Below are positions 25,445 to 35,500 of a DNA stretch of 64,000 bases, in pieces (the stretch's first letter is position 1; each line of letters begins with the position of its first letter). This stretch comes from Candidatus Schekmanbacteria bacterium (GTDB taxonomy: Bacteria > CSSED10-310 > JACPHN01). The translations under genes were made by a program, and so were the position numbers. Below the pieces are notes generated by a model. That model saw only the letters and a list, made by a program, of their open reading frames with translations. It was not told where the DNA came from and did no database searches. The stretch covers positions 113,996 through 177,995 of the forward strand of contig JACPHN010000019.1 of NCBI GenBank assembly GCA_016188575.1, given 5' to 3'.

Positions 25445-28014
25445 TGAAATCACGCACCAGCCGCGCACTTTTCCTGGCCGCAGCGTTTGCTTGCCTGCCC
25501 GGTGCCGCGGATATCGCTGGGGCCGCTGACACCACGTACTATGTCTCGAGCTCCGCGGGCGACGACGCCTTCGACGGCCTGTCGGAAGCGCGACCGCTGC
25601 GGAGCCTGACGCGCGTCAACCAGCTCGCGCTCGGAGCCGGCGACCGGGTGTTGCTCAGGTGTGGCGATACCTGGCGCGCGGAGATGCTGGTCGTGACCGC
25701 TTCGGGAACCGCGGACGAGCCGATCGCCATCAGCTCGTACCCAGAAGGCTGCCAGCCTCGCCCAATCCTCTCCGGTGCGCAACCCATCTCCGGTTGGGTG
25801 CAACACGCCGCGTCGGTGTTTGCCGCAGACCTGTCGGCCGGCGCTAACAGCGGGCTATTCGCGCTGTGCATCAACCAGCTCTTCCGCCTGGGTCAACGGC
25901 TGCCGTTGGGGCGCTGGCCCAACTTGGATGCGCCCGGTGGAGGCTACGCGTTCATTGATTCGTCCTCGCAGGCGCCGGCGCAGATCTCGGATGCGGCGCT
26001 GCCGGCAGGCGACTGGACCGGCGCCATCGCTCACATCAAGGGCATGCGCTGGTACATGATGAACCGCGAAGTCACCGCCGCGAGCGGTTCTACCCTCAGT
26101 CTCAACGCGGACATCTATTGCTACACGACCGGTGATTGCACCGGCTGGGGCTACTTTCTGAATAGCCACCTCGCGACCCTGGACGCCGAGGGCGAGTGGT
26201 ACTACGACTCGGCCACGAACGTCGTCTACCTGTACACGCTTCTCGGCGCACCGGCGGACGGCGCGGTCGCGGGCTCCGTCATCCTGAGCGGTGCAGGCAG
26301 CGAGCTCGGGGCGGTAATCCTCGGACGGCATGCCGGCGAGCACGTTGCCAATGTTGTCATCGAAAACCTGGATATCCGCGGTTGGTTTGCTCACGGAATT
26401 ACCGCGCCCGAGGCGCTGGAGCTCGACGACAATCAGCACGTTGCGGTCCGCAGCAACGCCATCACCGACGTCGACGGCACGGGCATTCGCATGAGCTCCT
26501 GGGTGTGGAATGCGGGCGCCGCCAGCGGCTGGCGCGGCGGGCGCAACCTGCAGGTGCTCGACAACGTCGTCGATGGTGCCAATGAATACGGCATCCGCAC
26601 ACACGTCGTCGAGTCGACGATCGCCGGCAACACGGTGCGCAACGTGGGGCTCATAGAAAACCTCGGCCGCGCCGGGATGGGTTGCGGATTCGACACGACC
26701 GAGGCGTGCACGATCAACGGCAGCGGCATCTTTCTGGACATCCATCTGCAGCAAGATTCCTACCAGGGCAACACCGTGGAGCGGAATCAGATTCGCCGCG
26801 TCGCCATGGGCGGTATCGATACCTCCTCGGCCAAAAACGAGCTACGGATGAACTTCGTCGAGGAAGCGTGCTTCGCCAAGGCGGACTGCGGGGGGATACG
26901 CGGCTATGGCCTCAGCAGCCTGGAGCAAACGTCCGTCTACGACGTCGTCGTCGACAGAAACATTGTGGTGGATACCATCGGCAACACCGATGGCTGCAGC
27001 TCCGCGTTCAGCTCTCTGTTCGGCTTCGGAATCTACTTTGACCACTATTCTCGGGACATTGCCGTCACCGGCAACACGGTGCTCCGCTCCAGCGCCGGCG
27101 GCATCCTGTTCTGGTGGCGATCCACCGGCACCATTACCGGCAATACGGCCTACGCCAACGCCTACGAGGAGGCTGGCGGCGGCAACGCCCAGATTGCCGT
27201 TTGGGACTACGAGGGCGTGGAGCTCGGCACGCAGGTGACGCTGTCCGACAACGCGACAGTCGGTGTCGATGCGGATCAGAAGCTGGTGAGGATCAGCTCG
27301 CCCGCGAATCTGGTCAGCGCGGAGAACAACGACTACTTCAATCCCTTCACGGACGAGCTGTTTGAGCGGACATCGGATTGGCGATCCCTGACGCTCGCGG
27401 AGTGGCAGCCGTTCATCAACGGCGACTGGGCTTCGCGCACGAGCTGGTTCACACAGGCGCCGGGCGAGGAACCGCGGTCGCGCATCTTCTACAACGAGTC
27501 GGAGGTGCCGATCACCGTGGATCTCGGGCCGCAAGCCCACGTCGACCTTGGGCAGCGGCCGGTGCCGCGGTGGCTGCAGATCGAGCCCTACCGCTCGCGC
27601 GTCGTCATTCAGACGGACGAGGTAGCCGTGCCGTCATCTTCGGCGCTGGTGCTCGCGATGCTCGCGGCAGTGCTGGGCCTGCTCGGCAGCGCCCGGCACG
27701 AGCAGCGCGTCTCATCCGCGCGCGCGCACGTGGTCGCACAGCGCCGGCCTGTGGAGCTCGGCGATCGCTGCCGCGGTGTGGGCACGCCGACTTGCCGCAA
27801 CGTCAAGGCGGGGACGTGTGGCACACCGCAGCGCCAAATTGGGCGGCCGCTCCGGGAAGACTCCGGCGAAAGCGGCCTCCATGCCTGGCGCGGCCCTCAG
27901 CCCGACAGCTCGACGACGATTTCCTCCCACGTGTCCGGCGAGCTCTTCCTGAGGTCTACGAAGGGACAGTCGTCCCTCCCCTCCCACAGGAAGTACCAGG
28001 TGGCCAATCCATAA
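25441..28014 (+). CDS. Secreted right-handed beta-helix protein with run-on C-terminus
   Basis: This 857-residue protein begins at ATGATGA, overlapping the peptidase stop. A signal peptide ends at about residue 29 (AGAAD). It opens with TYYVSSSAGDDAFDGLSEAR, the typical start of secreted parallel beta-helix proteins. Residues 290-560 are beta-helix coils (NVVIENLDIRGW, LQVLDNVVDGANEYGIRT, DIAVTGNTVLRSSAGGI). Such proteins are usually polysaccharide lyases, hydrolases or adhesins; no catalytic set can be assigned from sequence alone. A hydrophobic tail (VPSSSALVLAMLAAVLGLLG) should end the protein near position 27710, but the frame continues about 100 residues in an Arg/Ser-rich stretch and runs antisense into the last 118 bases of the HNH gene. 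The original stop was probably lost when that module arrived. Confidence 0.8.
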   Translation: MMKSRTSRALFLAAAFACLPGAADIAGAADTTYYVSSSAGDDAFDGLSEARPLRSLTRVNQLALGAGDRVLLRCGDTWRAEMLVVTASGTADEPIAISSYPEGCQPRPILSGAQPISGWVQHAASVFAADLSAGANSGLFALCINQLFRLGQRLPLGRWPNLDAPGGGYAFIDSSSQAPAQISDAALPAGDWTGAIAHIKGMRWYMMNREVTAASGSTLSLNADIYCYTTGDCTGWGYFLNSHLATLDAEGEWYYDSATNVVYLYTLLGAPADGAVAGSVILSGAGSELGAVILGRHAGEHVANVVIENLDIRGWFAHGITAPEALELDDNQHVAVRSNAITDVDGTGIRMSSWVWNAGAASGWRGGRNLQVLDNVVDGANEYGIRTHVVESTIAGNTVRNVGLIENLGRAGMGCGFDTTEACTINGSGIFLDIHLQQDSYQGNTVERNQIRRVAMGGIDTSSAKNELRMNFVEEACFAKADCGGIRGYGLSSLEQTSVYDVVVDRNIVVDTIGNTDGCSSAFSSLFGFGIYFDHYSRDIAVTGNTVLRSSAGGILFWWRSTGTITGNTAYANAYEEAGGGNAQIAVWDYEGVELGTQVTLSDNATVGVDADQKLVRISSPANLVSAENNDYFNPFTDELFERTSDWRSLTLAEWQPFINGDWASRTSWFTQAPGEEPRSRIFYNESEVPITVDLGPQAHVDLGQRPVPRWLQIEPYRSRVVIQTDEVAVPSSSALVLAMLAAVLGLLGSARHEQRVSSARAHVVAQRRPVELGDRCRGVGTPTCRNVKAGTCGTPQRQIGRPLREDSGESGLHAWRGPQPDSSTTISSHVSGELFLRSTKGQSSLPSHRKYQVANP

Positions 28015-28649
28015 GAGTCGTTGTCTCGAATGGCTTCAATCAGCTCGCTACGGGCATCGGCGATTCCGCGGCTCGACGCTGCGTCGAGGTAGGCTCTAAC
28101 CGCTCGGATCAGGTTACGTTTCGTCTTGGCGCGTCCGTCGGCTACCGCCTCGAACCTCAGCGTCTCCAAGATTTCAAGTGTCTGTCGTCCTCGCTCACTC
28201 TCCACGCCGGTCGTGCGGTCCCAGCGCGCGGCGAGCTCATTCGTATCCGAGTCAAAGCACAGGTGCTGCCACGGATCATCGTGGGTCGGATCGATCAGCA
28301 GAGGATCGCCGGCAGCGTTCAGGGGAAACCTCGTGCCTTTTTTCCGGTTGCACCCGCTACACGCCCAGAGAAGGTTGGGCCAACGAAACGCCCGCTCCGG
28401 GTATCCCGGCTCTCCGCGCATGGGCCAGAAGTGCTCGATGTCCGTGCCCCGCGAGTCCTCGCAGTACATGCAGCGCTCACGCGCCCCGGCCATGCGCCTC
28501 AGCGTTTCTTCCACCGCTCGCATGGAACGTGTCCGACGCTGGCCATCCCAGGTTTTCTGGATTTCGCCGCCATCGTCGATCCTTTTCTGCATACGATCGA
28601 GGTAGCTCGAGAGCGGCCCCGTGAGGTTCTGCCGAGATACGTGGCGCAT
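27897..28649 (-). CDS. HNH endonuclease, Septu PtuB-like
   Basis: This 250-residue protein begins at the ATG at 28649, 5 bases after the stop of the ATPase gene, with GAGGAGG about 12 bases upstream. The HNH core is complete: CMYC (Cys60, Cys63), IEHF with catalytic His73, WPNLLWACSGCN (Cys97, Cys100, Asn101). The spacing and the IEHF ... PNLLWACSGCNRKKG pattern are those of the TIGR02646/PtuB nucleases. In Septu and in retron Ec78-type systems, PtuB works with the ATPase PtuA to degrade nucleic acid upon phage infection. No reverse transcriptase is nearby, so the stand-alone Septu form is the better reading. It could also belong to another HNH-plus-ATPase defence family. Confidence 0.75.
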   Translation of the reverse strand: MRHVSRQNLTGPLSSYLDRMQKRIDDGGEIQKTWDGQRRTRSMRAVEETLRRMAGARERCMYCEDSRGTDIEHFWPMRGEPGYPERAFRWPNLLWACSGCNRKKGTRFPLNAAGDPLLIDPTHDDPWQHLCFDSDTNELAARWDRTTGVESERGRQTLEILETLRFEAVADGRAKTKRNLIRAVRAYLDAASSRGIADARSELIEAIRDNDSYGLATWYFLWEGRDDCPFVDLRKSSPDTWEEIVVELSG

Positions 28650-28653
28650 GCAC

Positions 28654-29946
28654 CTATGTCGCCTCCTCGGCATCCGGTTCGATCCACCGCTCGAAAAGCT
28701 CCAACTGCTTCCTCTCCTCCGCTGGGGACAGTGTCACCGCCCGCCGCTTTGCTGCGAGACTGGCATAAAGCTGGCGATTCTCGACTGCCTGAGGCGAGCG
28801 CGTGTGGGAAAGCCCGAACGCTTCGCTCAGAAGGATCGTGTCCGGCTTTGAGCGCACCACGGTCCAGAAGTCGTGCTCCGAAAGCTGGAACGGCAGGTTG
28901 CCGCTTCCGGGTGCGGGAAGCCGAAAAATACCGCCAGGATCTGCCGCCTGGCAGACGAGCGCGCTGTGTGTGGTCACAATAAACTGGATCTTCGGAAATC
29001 TCTCCTTCATCCAGAATCCGATCTGCCGCTGCCATTCCGGATGCAGATGGGCATCGATTTCGTCGATGAGAACAACCCCGCAATGAGGCACGACAAGCTT
29101 TTGCTGGTCGCGGCCGACCAGATCGCGGCCCTCGTGAGCATCGGCCAGATGGCGCACGATGTCGATCATCATGGCCAACGCGGCGCGGTACCCTTCGCTC
29201 ATGTCGGTCAGAGGCAGTACGGTTCCCGCGGCGTCTCGCAACCAGAGACCGTCCGAGTCCACCCGGTCCACGCTCATGCCGTTGCGGAGGAATCCGTCGT
29301 TGAGAAGCCGAAGCACCTGATCCAGGAGCTGGGATTCGCGTTCCTTGCTTTCGAGTTTCTTGAAGCTCAGGTCTTTCAGCCAGATCTCACATTCGCCAAG
29401 AGTGGCGTCTTCCTTGAATAGGGTGGCAAAGCGCGCGATCCGACCTGCGGCTGACATCACCCGTTGCGCTTCCGGGGACGCTCCGTAGAGCCTGCGAAAA
29501 GGTCCATAGCCAACAGCAAGCCATCCCTGGGCGTTCTCCGCCCAGGGGCCCGTCAGTGGCCCTTTCCTCTTGCCACGGCGTTCGTCCCCGGGCTTCATAG
29601 AGACTTCCGGTCCACCGTTTCGCTGCAGCTCCAGCTCGGACCAGAAATTTTCCTTGGGACGGCGTCCCGCCGAGAACTGGTCTTCGTCGTGCGGCACAAT
29701 CTGAACGGCAATGGAAGCGGCGTCACAGCCGTGCGTTACCCAGCCGCGCAGCGATGGCTGGAGCGCTCGACTCACGTCAGGTCCGACCAGCGCAAGTGCG
29801 ATCGCTTTGAGGAGCGCGGTCTTGCCCGACGCGTTTTCGCCCGTGATGACGGTCCAACCGGCAAATGTGCCATCCGGCCGTTCCCACGAGAAATCCAACT
29901 CTGAAAATCCCCGGAGATTCCGGATGATCGTTCTCTTCAGATACAC
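28654..29946 (-). CDS. ABC/SMC-type ATPase, Septu PtuA-like
   Basis: This 430-residue ATPase starts at a GTG with GAGG 9 bases upstream. It has the full ABC/SMC-type set: Walker A GENASGKT at 36-43, signature-like LTDMSEGYRAAL, Walker B VVLIDEIDAHLHPEWQ and H-loop FIVTTHSALV. A middle region of about 130 residues between Walker A and the signature is helical and charged. The N-terminus (LKRTIIRNLRGFSELDFSWE) is the usual opening of OLD/PtuA/RecF-like ATPases. The HNH gene follows within 5 bases, so the two are one operon. By analogy with PtuA it would form a complex with the nuclease and hold it in check or position it. It has no TOPRIM domain, which separates it from OLD nucleases. Confidence 0.8.
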   Translation of the reverse strand: MYLKRTIIRNLRGFSELDFSWERPDGTFAGWTVITGENASGKTALLKAIALALVGPDVSRALQPSLRGWVTHGCDAASIAVQIVPHDEDQFSAGRRPKENFWSELELQRNGGPEVSMKPGDERRGKRKGPLTGPWAENAQGWLAVGYGPFRRLYGASPEAQRVMSAAGRIARFATLFKEDATLGECEIWLKDLSFKKLESKERESQLLDQVLRLLNDGFLRNGMSVDRVDSDGLWLRDAAGTVLPLTDMSEGYRAALAMMIDIVRHLADAHEGRDLVGRDQQKLVVPHCGVVLIDEIDAHLHPEWQRQIGFWMKERFPKIQFIVTTHSALVCQAADPGGIFRLPAPGSGNLPFQLSEHDFWTVVRSKPDTILLSEAFGLSHTRSPQAVENRQLYASLAAKRRAVTLSPAEERKQLELFERWIEPDAEEAT

Positions 29947-30322
29947 GAAATCAGCCTCGCCGCTCCGCCACGACTTCGGATCGTCACACGGGCGTCCTAC
30001 GAGCCCAAGCGCCTCTTATTCAGGCGCGCGACTTCATGGCCGCCGAAGGTCCGTCGACAGCATTGGCGTCACGGCTGAAGATATCATCTCCTCCGGGGAG
30101 CAGCAACGTGCCCCAGTAGACAGGAAACCGACTGGATCCATTCCGACTCGCGCGCCCGGTTGATTTCACGCACGCGAATTAGGGTAGAATCGCCGCGGAA
30201 CCGAGCGCAGCGAGGTCCAGGGCGGCGCCCGCCGCCGCAGGCGGTGGGAGGGTTCCCGAACCCCTTCCCTGACGGCGGGTATCCTTATTGGTAACCATAT
30301 CCTGTTCGAGCGATACGATCGG
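29947..30322. other. Intergenic, 376 bases
   Basis: This lies between the start of the ATPase gene and the 3' end of the hybrid kinase gene, both on the minus strand. It should hold the promoter of the ATPase-HNH operon. Around 30220-30275 is a GC-rich imperfect inverted repeat (GCCGCCGCAGGCGG) that could fold but lacks a T tract. No gene is supported. Confidence 0.35.
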
Positions 30323-33300
30323 TCACCTTTCTTTCATCGCCACTTTCAAGCGCTCGAACTGCACCTCGAGCTCCGGCATCCCGGCTTTTGCCGCGTCAAG
30401 ATCGCCGCCCGCGGCCGCTTTTTCCATGGCGAGAGCGATGGCGCTGAAGGCGTGAGCGTCGACACTGGCGGCGGCGCCCTTGATCTTGTGAGCCTGCAGC
30501 CTGGTACCGGCGAGGTCACCGATCTCCAGGTCGTGCTTCAGCACTGCGATTTGCGTGGGCATGTCACCGAGAAACGTGGCGACGATGCGCGCCGCGATCT
30601 TCTCATCGCCCAGGAAGCGCTCCTGCATGGCCTCACGATCAAAGACGGCGGGCTCGCGCCGCGGCGGCTCGCAAGGCCCGGCTTCTCGCCCTGGCGCGCA
30701 CGGATCGCTGGCGCCGAGCCATCTTCTCAGCGCCTCTGCAAGCGCAGTCGGGTTGACGGGCTTGGATATGTAGTCGTCCATGCCGGCTTCCAGACACCGC
30801 TCGCGATCTCCGCGCATGGCGTGCGCCGTCATGGCGATGATGGGGACGCGACGGCCGCCGGCAGCGGCAGCCAGAGCGCGAATCTGCCGCGTGGCCTCCA
30901 GCCCGTCCAGCACCGGCATTTGCAGGTCCATGAGCACGAGATCGTAGGGGGTGCTCCGCAGGGCCGCAACCGCCTCCGCGCCGTCAGCCACGGCAGCGGC
31001 GTGAAAGCCGAGCTTCTTGAGGATGCCCAGCGCCACTTGTTGGTTGGTGATGCTATCCTCGGCAAGCAGAATGCGGACGGCGTCGGGGGACGGCAATAGC
31101 CGGCCGGGGGTGCCATCGGCACTACCGGTCGCGATCGGCATGCAAGCAGCTCGAACCCTGTTGTCCACTGGCGCGGTTGCAATCGCGAGACGCGCCGTAA
31201 ACCAGAATTCCGAGCCTTCACCGGCGGCGCTGTCGACGCCGATATTCCCGCCCATCAAGGCCGCAAGCTCGCGGGAGATCGCGAGCCCCAGACCGGTGCC
31301 GCCATAGCGCCGCGTCGTGGAAGCGTCCACCTGGGTGAACTTCTCGAAGAGAATACCGATCTTGTCCCTTGGAATGCCGATGCCCGTGTCGCGGACCGAG
31401 AATCGCAGCACGGCATCCACGCCGCGCGTGGATTCCCGCGACACCTGCACCGCAACGCTCCCGCGCGGCGTGAATTTGATCGCGTTTCCCGCGAGGTTCG
31501 CGAGGATCTGGCGGAGGCGCCCCGGATCACCGCGCACCCACACCGGAACCTCGGGATCGATGGCGCAGCTCAGCAATAGTCCTTTCTCTCGCGCGCGCAC
31601 TTCCATTGTCGCCGTGAAGTCGTCGAGGAGCCCTCTGAGGTCGAAATCCACGATTTCCAGCTCCAACTTCTTCGCTTCGATCTTGGACAGGTCCAGGATC
31701 TCGTTGATCAGGCACAGGAGCGATTCACCGCTCGCCCTGAGCAAGCTCGCGTAGCGCCGCTGCTCCGGGTCGAGATCGGAATCGAGCAGGAGCCCTGTCA
31801 TGCCGATCACGCCGTTCAGGGGCGTGCGGATTTCGTGGCTCATGTTCGCAAGAAAGTCGCTCTTGGCCAGGCTGGCCTGCTCCGCCTGCGCGGCCATTTC
31901 GTTGGCGTGTGCCGTGGCTTGCTCGAGGCGGCGGTTGGTTTCCCGCAACTGCTGCTCGGCTCTCTTGCGGTCGGTGATATCCTGGAACACAGTCGCGAAC
32001 TGCCCCGGCGCGACCCGATAGGCGTTGACTGCGTAGTGGCGCTGCAACACCTCGAAAAACCGCTCGAAGCTGGCGGGATTCCCGGAGCGCGCGACCTCAT
32101 CGTAGACGCCGAGGATTGGCGTCTTCTCAATCCCTGGCAGGACATCGCTGGCGCGGCAACCGATGACGTCGTCCGGGCGCAGGCCGGTGTGATGCTCGAA
32201 GGCGGAGTTGACGCTCAGGAACACAAAGTCGACGGGATTGCCTTCCTGGTCGCGCACGATCTCATGCGCGGCGATCCCGGAGCTGGAGTTCTCGATCAAC
32301 AGGCGGTGCTTCTCCTCGCTCTCACGTAGCTCCACGGTGCGCGCGCGGACCGTCCGTTCGAGCTGCTCCCGCCGGTTGACCACAAAGCCGACCACCAGCA
32401 CGAGCGCTGCCGTGATGAGTAGTCCTTCGAGCGCCACCACAACGCCGGCCCGAGCCTCATGCAGGGCGCTGAATGCAGGCCCCGGATACACGACTACCGC
32501 GAAGGCGTGGCCGAAAAAGAACAGTGGGCGAATCAGCGCCCGCTGCCCCGTATCGGCGCGCAGAGGCGGTTCGCCCGCTACCGTTGCCTGACCGGGCCGG
32601 CTGGTGCCGAGCAGCTCCGGAGCGCCCCCGCGCCGCAGTTGGTAGAGCTCCACGATGGTGGCCGGAAGCCCCGGTGCCGAATTCGCATGGGTCGCGCTCC
32701 TCAGGAGGTCTTCCGGGCACAGCACCGCCACCGCGAACCCGCGCAGCCGGGACGAAGTGTGGGCGGCGAATACGGGGCGAAACACGAGTATTACCTTCGT
32801 CGCGCCGGCCTCCCGGAGCACGGCAACGGGCCTGGTGCCCGTGACCATTCCCGTGCGTGCGGCCTCGTCGAGCGCTTCCCGCATTGTCGGGTCGGAGCCC
32901 AGATCGAATCCTGCCGCGAGCGCCTTACCGCCCTCGGGCTCGAGAAAGTCGACTGGATAGTGCGCGGTGCGGGCCGCTGACGCGCGCCCGGTGAGCTCGC
33001 TTGCGGCAGGAACGGCCGATACCCATGCCCACAGCGGAACGGCCGGAACTTTCGCCAGGAACTCGGCATAACCGTGAAAGCGAGGGGCGTCGATCGCCTC
33101 GGTGGACTCCAGAAAGCGCGCCAGGCCCTCCACGCGCACATCGCTGATGTTGCTGAGCAGCTTGGCGACATAGGCTCCTTCCTGTTCGGCCAGTTGCACG
33201 AACGCCTCGCGGCGGGTGCGGGCTTCGCTCACGTGCGAAAGCCACGAGGCGCCGGCGGTAATCGTCAGGCCGACGGCGGCAGCGACGATGGCTTCCACGT

Positions 33301-34000
33301 GCCGCCGCCGCCATCGCTGCTCGGCCGAGGCGCGCTCGCGGCGCGCCAGCACAGCTTGCGCCGCCGCGACGATGCCCACCAGCAGGAGAGTGAGCAGCCC
33401 GGGCGCGATCGCGGCCCGGGCGGCGTCCCGCTTCCAGGTGCTGACGTCGACGTCCATCCCGAACACGGCGAGGACCGCACCGCTCAGTGGGTCGGTCACC
33501 GGCACGAGGCCGCTGACCCAGGTTCCCCAGCGGTCACTGGTGGGCCCCTCTGTAGTCGGGTAGCGCTCGCGGAAGACGCGGTGCAGGAGCGGCGTCGCCT
33601 CGTCGTAGATCTGTCCCGGCGGCGACTCGTCGGCCGAGCCTGCCGGCTCGGAATCGACGTAGAAGAAAACGACTCCCTCCCGCGTTCGACCCATCAGATA
33701 GAGGAAACGGATCTTCGGGTCGAGCGAACGAACGGCGGCGAGTTGCTCCTTCAGGCGCAGGTAGGTGGGCGAGTCGAGGTCGCTGTCGGTGCCCGTCAAA
33801 GCCTGGACGTCGGTAGCGGCCGCGGCCTGCATGACCAGCGTTGCCTGCAGCAGCAAGTCCTCGCGCAACTGCTGGTCTGCCTGCCCGACCCGAAAGTACG
33901 CGAATGCCGTTCCCGCGATGGCGATGACCCCGCAAAGCAATAGCCCGGGTTTGGGTCGCCGCCGCCGGATGTAGGAGATCATCGCCGAGTATCTGCTCAC
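30323..34000 (-). CDS. Hybrid sensor histidine kinase: Cache-like, CHASE, PAS, HisKA, HATPase, REC, HPt
   Basis: This 1225-residue membrane sensor starts at a GTG right after GGGAGGGG. Transmembrane helices lie at about 19-36, 200-218, 238-255 and 519-541. The first extracytoplasmic part (40-195) is Cache-like and the second (260-515) CHASE-like. A PAS domain (565-690) precedes HisKA with phospho-acceptor His722 in SHEIRTP. The ATPase domain follows, with [14 protein letters not shown] and GTGLGL. The receiver domain has phospho-acceptor Asp1025 in LVLMDLQMP, and the HPt domain has His1171 in QAHKIKGAA. It should run a four-step phosphorelay ending on a separate response regulator, which is not adjacent. 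Two independent input modules are notable. It stands alone between defence genes. Confidence 0.92.
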   Translation of the reverse strand: MSRYSAMISYIRRRRPKPGLLLCGVIAIAGTAFAYFRVGQADQQLREDLLLQATLVMQAAAATDVQALTGTDSDLDSPTYLRLKEQLAAVRSLDPKIRFLYLMGRTREGVVFFYVDSEPAGSADESPPGQIYDEATPLLHRVFRERYPTTEGPTSDRWGTWVSGLVPVTDPLSGAVLAVFGMDVDVSTWKRDAARAAIAPGLLTLLLVGIVAAAQAVLARRERASAEQRWRRRHVEAIVAAAVGLTITAGASWLSHVSEARTRREAFVQLAEQEGAYVAKLLSNISDVRVEGLARFLESTEAIDAPRFHGYAEFLAKVPAVPLWAWVSAVPAASELTGRASAARTAHYPVDFLEPEGGKALAAGFDLGSDPTMREALDEAARTGMVTGTRPVAVLREAGATKVILVFRPVFAAHTSSRLRGFAVAVLCPEDLLRSATHANSAPGLPATIVELYQLRRGGAPELLGTSRPGQATVAGEPPLRADTGQRALIRPLFFFGHAFAVVVYPGPAFSALHEARAGVVVALEGLLITAALVLVVGFVVNRREQLERTVRARTVELRESEEKHRLLIENSSSGIAAHEIVRDQEGNPVDFVFLSVNSAFEHHTGLRPDDVIGCRASDVLPGIEKTPILGVYDEVARSGNPASFERFFEVLQRHYAVNAYRVAPGQFATVFQDITDRKRAEQQLRETNRRLEQATAHANEMAAQAEQASLAKSDFLANMSHEIRTPLNGVIGMTGLLLDSDLDPEQRRYASLLRASGESLLCLINEILDLSKIEAKKLELEIVDFDLRGLLDDFTATMEVRAREKGLLLSCAIDPEVPVWVRGDPGRLRQILANLAGNAIKFTPRGSVAVQVSRESTRGVDAVLRFSVRDTGIGIPRDKIGILFEKFTQVDASTTRRYGGTGLGLAISRELAALMGGNIGVDSAAGEGSEFWFTARLAIATAPVDNRVRAACMPIATGSADGTPGRLLPSPDAVRILLAEDSITNQQVALGILKKLGFHAAAVADGAEAVAALRSTPYDLVLMDLQMPVLDGLEATRQIRALAAAAGGRRVPIIAMTAHAMRGDRERCLEAGMDDYISKPVNPTALAEALRRWLGASDPCAPGREAGPCEPPRREPAVFDREAMQERFLGDEKIAARIVATFLGDMPTQIAVLKHDLEIGDLAGTRLQAHKIKGAAASVDAHAFSAIALAMEKAAAGGDLDAAKAGMPELEVQFERLKVAMKER

Positions 34001-34044
34001 CCCCTCCCCCCGCTTGCGGCGGAAGGGCCGGGGTGGAGGGTGGA

Positions 34045-34424
34045 AACGTGACCCTCAAGCGCATCGACGATGGTCGACAGCACCCGCTCGAGGTTATCAA
34101 AAACATCATTGTTCCAGAACCGGAACACCTTGAACCCTCATTCACGAAAGATTAGTGTTCTTATGAGCTCATACTCTTTCCGCTGGGCATGCTGTCCACT
34201 GTCTATTTTACGACCAATAAGGATGCCGGCGTTCAGGCCGGGGTTCCGCGGCGATTCTGCCCTGAAGGGCGGGGTTTCGGACCGGCAGACGAATGGATGA
34301 TATGCTCTGCGAGACCCACGAGCTCTGCAATATATGGACATATCGCGTGTTGCCTGCGGCAAAGATGTCCATGTAACTGCCGCCGTCGCCACCTCGCCCA
34401 GAGAAGTCCTTCAGCGTCGGTCAT
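34045..34424 (-). pseudogene. Decayed DUF559 (Vsr-fold) nuclease-like gene
   Basis: From the ATG at 34424 the sequence reads MTDAEGLLWARWRRRQLHGH, then CRRQHAICPYIAELVGLAE, which matches the DUF559 N-terminus (TDAERLLW..LR.RQL.G..FRRQ.PIGPYIVDF). The match then breaks over about 75 bases of GC-rich sequence. It resumes in a different minus-strand frame with DSGQHAQRKEYELIRTLIF, and after an in-frame TGA continues with GFKVFRFWNNDVFDNLERVL. At least one frame change, one stop and one internal insertion are therefore present, and the conserved acidic residue before GQHA is lost. The product cannot be active. The start overlaps the stop of the upstream gene by ATGA. Confidence 0.6.
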
Positions 34425-35500
34425 CTCGGTTCTCGGTTCTCAGAGGGCGGGTCCGAGCTTGAAGCAACATATTCCACATTGGCCGAGCCGGCGAGACTGA
34501 ATCCTTTCATTTGCTCCATTGCGATCAGCTGAGGACGATTCGAAATTACTCCCGCCTTTGCGGTCGCTGCATGCAGGGGGTACCACCTTTTCGTGTTCTC
34601 ATCCCATTCATAGATTAGCTTCTTGAATTCGAGGTGCTTGAACGCATCGAGCATGGCGACAGCGGAGCGGATTCCATCCATGGCGTGATCTGCAGCCTCT
34701 GCGAGAACGCCCGGTTTCTCCGCCGGCGTTACGAGCTGAACGCGACAGCCATTGTGTTCCGCTACGAATTCAAAAAGCGTTCGCTTCTTCTGAAACAGCT
34801 TCGGAAAGACGTGCTCCTTCAGCCACTTGACCAGTTGCTTGCCGAGCTCACGCTGGCACTCTTCGGCCAGCGGAGTCTTCAGAACATAAGACACTCCGCG
34901 CAGGAAGAAGGACACGCTTGCGCAAAGCGAAACGATCGTGAGCGGGTCCAGAGCTTTTCTGAAGTGGCGCTCAGCACGAATGTCCAATTCTGGAGGTGTA
35001 TGCGCCAAGGCGTCAATAATGACGCTTTCGTCGATCTCTTGAGGGCTGAAGCCGAGCGTCAGAGGCGGCACCTTGTCCTTATCGTCCGGTTCCAGTTGCA
35101 CAGCCGATTCGGCCGCCGCGAGAATATCCGCGGTGATGCCGACGTCGGCGAAAGTGGGCAGCTTCTCGACCTTGTAGACGCCGGCAACACCAGCAAGGAT
35201 ATGAGTGTCGGTACGAGGGGAGTAAAATACCTTCGCGCCGATCGCTCGGCCTCCGGGCTGGATGAGCGGATCATGCATCACGTTCATCCACAGTTCTCCA
35301 CTGTTGATGGTCCGCTCCGCCTGCTCCAACGCCCCGAGCGAGAATGCCTCATGATGAGCATCGACCGCAGTGGACGCGAGAATGCCTAGCGTGAAGTGCT
35401 CGAGCTCCTCATGGGCGAATGCCTTGTGCTGTTCGATGTTGCGAGCGATGCTCTCGCAAAACTCCTTCGCCTCGGGAACGTCATCCCATACGTCGACCAT
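34421..35500 (-). CDS. Unrecognised protein beside the restriction island
   Basis: This 359-residue protein is not one I recognise. The ATG has GGAGGT 8 bases upstream, so expression is likely. It begins with an acidic helical region (VWDDVPEAKEFCESIARNIE). One moderately hydrophobic stretch occurs near residues 185-205 (LTIVSLCASVSFFLRGVSYV) and may be a membrane-associated helix. The following part is basic and charged (LVKWLKEHVFPKLFQKKR). The coding sequence is clearly less GC-rich than the neighbouring housekeeping-like genes. It lies just outside the left hairpin repeat, between the restriction operon and a decayed nuclease gene, and may be an accessory or defence gene, but nothing in the sequence identifies a function. 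Confidence 0.6.
   Translation of the reverse strand: MVDVWDDVPEAKEFCESIARNIEQHKAFAHEELEHFTLGILASTAVDAHHEAFSLGALEQAERTINSGELWMNVMHDPLIQPGGRAIGAKVFYSPRTDTHILAGVAGVYKVEKLPTFADVGITADILAAAESAVQLEPDDKDKVPPLTLGFSPQEIDESVIIDALAHTPPELDIRAERHFRKALDPLTIVSLCASVSFFLRGVSYVLKTPLAEECQRELGKQLVKWLKEHVFPKLFQKKRTLFEFVAEHNGCRVQLVTPAEKPGVLAEAADHAMDGIRSAVAMLDAFKHLEFKKLIYEWDENTKRWYPLHAATAKAGVISNRPQLIAMEQMKGFSLAGSANVEYVASSSDPPSENREPR

Noticed and set aside
27897-29946. Retron of the Ec78 type
   Set aside because: ATPase and HNH are present, but no reverse transcriptase or msr/msd-like RNA region was seen on either side.
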